NCBI GenBank assembly: GCA_023432885.1
Contig: JAEZEU010000016.1
Location: 1 to 8,846 of the forward strand
Origin: Pseudomonadota bacterium
GTDB lineage: Bacteria; Pseudomonadota; Alphaproteobacteria; Rhizobiales; Xanthobacteraceae
Direction of reading: 5' to 3'
DNA length: 8,846 nt
This document shows, one piece after another, positions 5,440 to 8,846 of this stretch. The notes under the pieces are model-generated. The model did no database searches. It was not told where the DNA came from and saw only the letters and a list, made by a program, of their open reading frames with translations. Numbering within the stretch: position 1 is the stretch's first letter; the number at the start of each line of letters is the position of its first letter. The position numbers were made by a program, and so were the translations under genes.

Positions 5440-8009
5440 ACACGCTCGCCGACGAAACCGCCTATCAGGCGCGCACCTCTTCACTCGCGTTCCGCTATGC
5501 GTTGCGCGAATTGCGCGGCGGATTGCGCGGCTTTTACGTCTTCATCGCCTGCATCGCGCTCGGCGTGATGGCTATTGCCGGCGTCGGATCGGTGGCGGCG
5601 AGCCTTGGCGATGGCCTGGCCCGCGAGGGCCGCAAGCTGCTCGGCGGCGACGTCGCCTTCTCGCTGATCCAGCGCGAAGCAAAGCCGGAAGACATTGCTT
5701 TCCTGCGCTCGCGCGGCAGCCTCTCCATCGCCGCAACGCTGCGCGCCATGGTGCGCGCGGGCGAGGGCAAGCTCTCCCTCGTCGAACTGAAGGCGGTTGA
5801 CGGCGCCTATCCGCTGCTCGGCGACTTGACGCTGGAGCCGCAAATGCCGCTCGGCGAGCTTCTGGCCGAGCGCGACGGGGCGTTTGGCGCGGCGGTCGAC
5901 TCGACGCTGCTGGCGCGGTTCGACCTCAAGCTTGGCGATCGCGTGTCTATCGGCAACGCGGCCTTCCAGTTGCGCAGCGTGGTCAGTGCCGAGCCGGACA
6001 AGCTCGCCGTCAATGTCGGACTCGGGCCGCGCTTCCTCATCAGCGATGCGGGCCTGCGCGCCACCGGCCTGCTGCAACCCGGCAGCCTGGTGCGCTGGCT
6101 CTACCGCGTCAAATTGCCAGACAACGCCGCCGACGATCGTTCCGCCGAAGCCTTCATTGCCGACGCGCGCGCCGCCGCGCCGGAAGCCGGCTGGGAGATC
6201 CGCAGCCGCGCCAACGCCTCGCCGCAGCTGGAGCGCACCATCAACCGTTTCACGCAGTTCCTGACGCTGGTGGGGCTTGCGGCGCTTCTGGTCGGTGGTG
6301 TCGGCGTGGCCAACGCCGTGAAGAGCCATATCGACCGCCGCCGCGAGGTGGTTGCGACCTTCAAGGCGGTCGGCGCCACAGGCCGAGACGTCTTCACCAT
6401 CTACACGACGCAGGTGATCGTGCTGGCCGCGCTCGGCTCGGTGATCGGCCTGGCCGCTGGCGCCGCACTGCCTTATCTGATCGCCGGCCTGTTCGGCAAA
6501 GTGCTGCCGCTGCCGATGCAGCCGGCGCTGCATTTCGACGAGCTGTTGCTGTCCTTCGTCTACGGCCTGCTCACGGCGCTCGCCTTCGGGCTGTGGCCGC
6601 TTGGCCGCGTCCATGACGTGCCGGTCGCCGCGCTGTTCCGCGAAACCGTCGCCAGTGCCTGGCATCGTCCGCGCTGGCGTTACATCGCGCTGATGGCGGC
6701 GGTCATCGCCTCCCTTGTCGGCGTTGCGATCGGGCTCGCTTATGACAAGCGCATCGCTGCCATTTTCGTGGCCTCATCCGTCGCGGTGTTCGTGCTGTTG
6801 CGGGCCATTGCATCCGGCCTGATGACGCTGGCGCGCAGGATGCCGCGCAGCCGCATCACCATGCTCCGGCTTGCGATCACCAACATTTACCGGCCCGGCG
6901 CGCTGACGCCGTCGGTGGTGCTGTCGCTGGGCCTGGGCCTGGCCGTGCTCGTCACCATCACGCAGATCGACGGCAATCTGCGTCGGCAGTTCCTGGCCGC
7001 GCTGCCCGAACGCGCGCCGTCGTTCTATTTCATCGACATCCCCTCCTCCGAGTCCGAACGGTTCGGCGCGTTCCTGAAACAGGTCGCACCCGACTCGACC
7101 CTGGAGGAAGTGCCAATGCTGCGCGGGCGCATCGTCGCTGCGCGCGGCGTCAAGGCCGAGGAACTCAAGCCCTCGCACGATGCCGAATGGGTTCTGCAGA
7201 GCGACCGCGGGCTGACCTATACGGGCGAGATCCCGAAGGGTTCCAAAATCGTCGAGGGCGAATGGTGGGGTGCCGATTACCAGGGCCCGATCCTGGTCTC
7301 GATGGAGAAGAAGATCGCCGACGGATTGAAGCTTGGAATCGGCGACGAGATCGTCGTCAACGTGCTCGGCCGCGATATCCCGGCGAAGATTGCCAACCTG
7401 CGCAACATCGACTGGCAGGGACTCGGCATCAATTTCGTGCTGGTGTTCTCGCCCAACGCGTTCAAGGGCGCCCCGCACAGCCATGTTGCGACACTGACCG
7501 AGGGGCACCCCGATCCGGCCTCCGACGCCAGGATCATCAGGCAGGTGGCCGACGCCTTCCCGATGGTAACGAGCGTTCGGGTCCGCGAGGCGCTGGAGAC
7601 CATTGGAACCGTGGTCAGCAACCTTGCGCTTGCCATTCGCGGGGCGAGCGCGATCACCCTGATCTCGGCCATCCTGGTGCTGGGCGGAGCGCTCGCTGCG
7701 GGACACCGCCACCGGGTCTATGACGCCGTGATCCTGAAGACGCTCGGCGCCACCCGGGCGCGGCTGCTCGGCGCCTACGCACTGGAATACCTGATGATCG
7801 GTTTAGCCACCGCGATCTTCGGCGTGATCGCAGGCTCTGTGGCGGCCTGGCTGATCGTCACCCGGCTTATGACGCTGAGTTTCGTGTGGCAGGCCGGCAG
7901 CGCCGCCGGTGTGGTAGCGGCAGCGTTGGTGGTGACCGTCGGGCTCGGGCTTGCCGGCACGCTATTGGCGCTGAACCAGAAGCCCGCCACGGTGTTGCGC
8001 AATTTGTGA
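5436..8009 (+). CDS. ybbP: ABC transporter permease, duplicated FtsX domains (YbbP type)
   Basis: An 857-residue inner-membrane permease, close in size to E. coli YbbP (about 800). From the sequence I read ten membrane segments: one at about 33-55, a large periplasmic domain (about 60-265), three in the first FtsX domain (about 274-390), two linking segments (about 414-466), one at about 489-510, a second periplasmic domain (about 510-730), and three in the C-terminal FtsX domain (about 730-857). VVATFKAVGATGRDV and VILKTLGATRARLLGAYALE are the duplicated cytoplasmic coupling motifs before each FtsX helix pair, and KPATVLRNL is the usual end of the family. The start is chosen as TTG at 5436, overlapping the ATPase stop by 4 nt with a GACGGA upstream. 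The frame is open to an ATG at 5385, but that would add 17 residues read inside the ATPase gene. It pairs with the ATPase and probably the divergent esterase; the substrate is unknown, likely a lipid or hydrophobic ester. Confidence 0.93.
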   Translation: MNTLADETAYQARTSSLAFRYALRELRGGLRGFYVFIACIALGVMAIAGVGSVAASLGDGLAREGRKLLGGDVAFSLIQREAKPEDIAFLRSRGSLSIAATLRAMVRAGEGKLSLVELKAVDGAYPLLGDLTLEPQMPLGELLAERDGAFGAAVDSTLLARFDLKLGDRVSIGNAAFQLRSVVSAEPDKLAVNVGLGPRFLISDAGLRATGLLQPGSLVRWLYRVKLPDNAADDRSAEAFIADARAAAPEAGWEIRSRANASPQLERTINRFTQFLTLVGLAALLVGGVGVANAVKSHIDRRREVVATFKAVGATGRDVFTIYTTQVIVLAALGSVIGLAAGAALPYLIAGLFGKVLPLPMQPALHFDELLLSFVYGLLTALAFGLWPLGRVHDVPVAALFRETVASAWHRPRWRYIALMAAVIASLVGVAIGLAYDKRIAAIFVASSVAVFVLLRAIASGLMTLARRMPRSRITMLRLAITNIYRPGALTPSVVLSLGLGLAVLVTITQIDGNLRRQFLAALPERAPSFYFIDIPSSESERFGAFLKQVAPDSTLEEVPMLRGRIVAARGVKAEELKPSHDAEWVLQSDRGLTYTGEIPKGSKIVEGEWWGADYQGPILVSMEKKIADGLKLGIGDEIVVNVLGRDIPAKIANLRNIDWQGLGINFVLVFSPNAFKGAPHSHVATLTEGHPDPASDARIIRQVADAFPMVTSVRVREALETIGTVVSNLALAIRGASAITLISAILVLGGALAAGHRHRVYDAVILKTLGATRARLLGAYALEYLMIGLATAIFGVIAGSVAAWLIVTRLMTLSFVWQAGSAAGVVAAALVVTVGLGLAGTLLALNQKPATVLRNL

Positions 8010-8018
8010 CAAAGTGAA

Positions 8019-8042
8019 GCGGGCAGCTCGGCGGCCGCCCGC
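8019..8042 (+). terminator. Terminator-like GC hairpin after the permease gene
   Basis: GCGGGC at 8019-8024 and GCCCGC at 8037-8042 form a perfect 6-bp stem with a 12-nt loop, beginning 10 nt after the permease stop. A competing, longer pairing uses the second GCCCG copy just downstream. There is no T-run directly behind it, so Rho-assisted ending is as likely as intrinsic termination. Confidence 0.4.
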
Positions 8043-8277
8043 CAGGCCCGCAACTTCAGGGTTAATTGGTTCTCGCCGGAGTTTCGTGTTGCAGAGCGAC
8101 ATTCAGCCGCGCGTGGAAGCTTGCTTTGAATGTGTTAGTTTCCCACATACCAGCCAGCCCGAAACACCGTCTATGACAGCATTTTGATGTCGGCCGGCGG
8201 CAGGTTTCTGGGTATAGATTCTTCCCGACGACGCGAAGCGTTCGCGGCTCGCCGGGCCAACCAACGGGAATTCGACC
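8043..8277 (+). promoter_or_regulatory. Upstream region and leader of the Bax inhibitor-like gene
   Basis: No small gene is apparent here. A -10-like TATAGA at 8213-8218 lies about 60 nt before the ATG; the nearest -35-like TTGATG (8184-8189) is 23 bp away, too far for a normal sigma-70 promoter. A second candidate -35, TTGCTT at 8121-8126, has only CACATA at the right distance. Between the TATAGA and the gene is an inverted repeat, CGCGAA at 8232-8237 and TTCGCG at 8241-8246, with a 3-nt loop, which would fall in the transcript leader. The ribosome binding site is ACGGGAA ending 7 nt before the ATG. Confidence 0.3.
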
Positions 8278-8846
8278 ATGTCGGACCTAGACCGTAACTA
8301 TGCCTCCCCCTTCGGCCGGGCCGCCGGACGCGTTGACACCGCGGCCGTCGATGCCGGCCTGCGCGCCTACATGCTGCGCATCTACAACTACATGAGCATT
8401 GGCCTCGCCATTACGGGCCTTGCTGCACTCGGCGTCTACATGGCCGCCGTGACCACCGACCAGGCCGGCGCCGCCGCCCGGTTCGGCAACGCGTTCCTGA
8501 CGCCGTTCGGCTACGCGATGTATGTCAGCCCGCTGAAGTGGCTGTTCATCCTCGCGCCGCTTGTCATGGTGTTCGCGATCTCCGCCGGTATCAACCGGCT
8601 GCGCCCCGCGACCGCACAGATGCTGTTCTGGGTGTTCTCGGCACTGATGGGCATTTCGCTGTCGTCGATCTTCCTGGTGTATACCCACACCTCGATCGTC
8701 CGCGTGTTCTTCATCACTGCGGCGACCTTCGGCGCGCTCAGCCTGTGGGGCTACACCACCAAGCGTGACATCAGCGGGATGGGCTCGTTCCTGTTCATGG
8801 GTCTGATCGGCATCATCATCGCGAGCCTGGTCAACCTGTTCCTGGC
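8278..8846 (+). CDS. Bax inhibitor-1 / YccA family membrane protein, cut by the right edge
   Basis: From ATG at 8278 a frame of 189 codons stays open to the window edge. It encodes a multi-pass inner-membrane protein of the BI-1/TMBIM (UPF0005) family, whose members are linked to calcium or proton leak and, in bacteria, to membrane-protease interplay (E. coli YccA with FtsH). The first 30 residues are soluble and start MSDLDRNYASPFGRA. Membrane segments lie at about 37-57, 85-105, 113-135, 138-159 and 168-189. The block GYTTKRDISGMGSFLFMGLI (158-177) is the family hallmark. Bacterial members are usually 220-260 residues, so the last one or two helices and the conserved C-terminal acidic residues are missing. 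A GGGAA ribosome binding site is 7 nt upstream of the start. It is in the same direction as the ABC operon but 268 bp away, so it is probably an independent unit. Its physiological role here is unknown. Confidence 0.94.
   Translation, partial: MSDLDRNYASPFGRAAGRVDTAAVDAGLRAYMLRIYNYMSIGLAITGLAALGVYMAAVTTDQAGAAARFGNAFLTPFGYAMYVSPLKWLFILAPLVMVFAISAGINRLRPATAQMLFWVFSALMGISLSSIFLVYTHTSIVRVFFITAATFGALSLWGYTTKRDISGMGSFLFMGLIGIIIASLVNLFL

Noticed and set aside
4360..5484. 374-codon reverse-strand open frame spanning the ATPase and part of the esterase gene
   Set aside because: It crosses two recognisable genes in the wrong frame and has no recognisable motif, so it is an antisense or off-frame shadow.
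5481..6665. 394-codon reverse-strand open frame opposite the permease gene
   Set aside because: It is rich in Arg, Gln, Ala and His with no domain pattern, and lies wholly within a well supported permease gene.
8287..8688. 133-codon reverse open frame opposite the Bax inhibitor-like gene
   Set aside because: The forward strand gives a multi-helix BI-1 family protein; the reverse frame is Arg/His/Gly-rich without motifs.

Overview
The window comes from a GC-rich alphaproteobacterium, most likely of the Bradyrhizobium / Rhodopseudomonas / Nitrobacter group (Nitrobacteraceae). This rests on the codon use, on the mdh-sucC order typical of Hyphomicrobiales (Rhizobiales), and on a small dispersed repeat bounded by GTCATTCCGGGGC / GCCCCGGAATGAC, a type I associate with these genomes. 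It reads as ordinary chromosomal housekeeping sequence. I see no phage, plasmid, CRISPR, tRNA or rRNA signal.

Left part, minus strand (1-3859). Reading in the direction of transcription, the genes are thpR (2',3'-cyclic RNA phosphodiesterase), zapE (AFG1-like ATPase), mdh (malate dehydrogenase) and the first 179 codons of sucC (succinyl-CoA synthetase beta subunit), which runs off the left edge. mdh-sucC is the start of the TCA-cycle cluster that in related genomes usually continues into sucD-sucA-sucB. A 142-bp palindrome-bounded repeat fills much of the gap between zapE and mdh, so mdh probably has its own promoter in 1643-1788. The gap between thpR and zapE holds two perfect 8-bp inverted repeats. 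One of them abuts the zapE ribosome binding site.

Middle part (4020-8009). A secreted GDSL esterase of the TesA/arylesterase type (minus strand) is divergent from a two-gene plus-strand operon. That operon encodes an ABC ATPase (YbbA/LolD type) and a large 10-TM FtsX-type permease with two periplasmic domains (YbbP type). E. coli has the same divergent tesA | ybbA-ybbP arrangement, so this is a conserved functional unit, probably a transporter that moves hydrophobic molecules out of the inner membrane and works with a periplasmic lipid/ester hydrolase. The start codons are only 46 bp apart on my preferred starts. The ATPase and permease genes overlap by 4 nt (TTGA).

Right part (8010-8846). 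A 268-bp gap with a terminator-like hairpin and a possible promoter/leader leads to a plus-strand Bax inhibitor-1/YccA family membrane protein, cut by the right edge after 189 codons.

Most long open frames antisense to these genes are by-products of high GC content. I found no clearly novel system. The items most worth a second look are the TesA-YbbAP module and its tight divergent start region, the hairpin at the zapE start, and the dispersed repeat.
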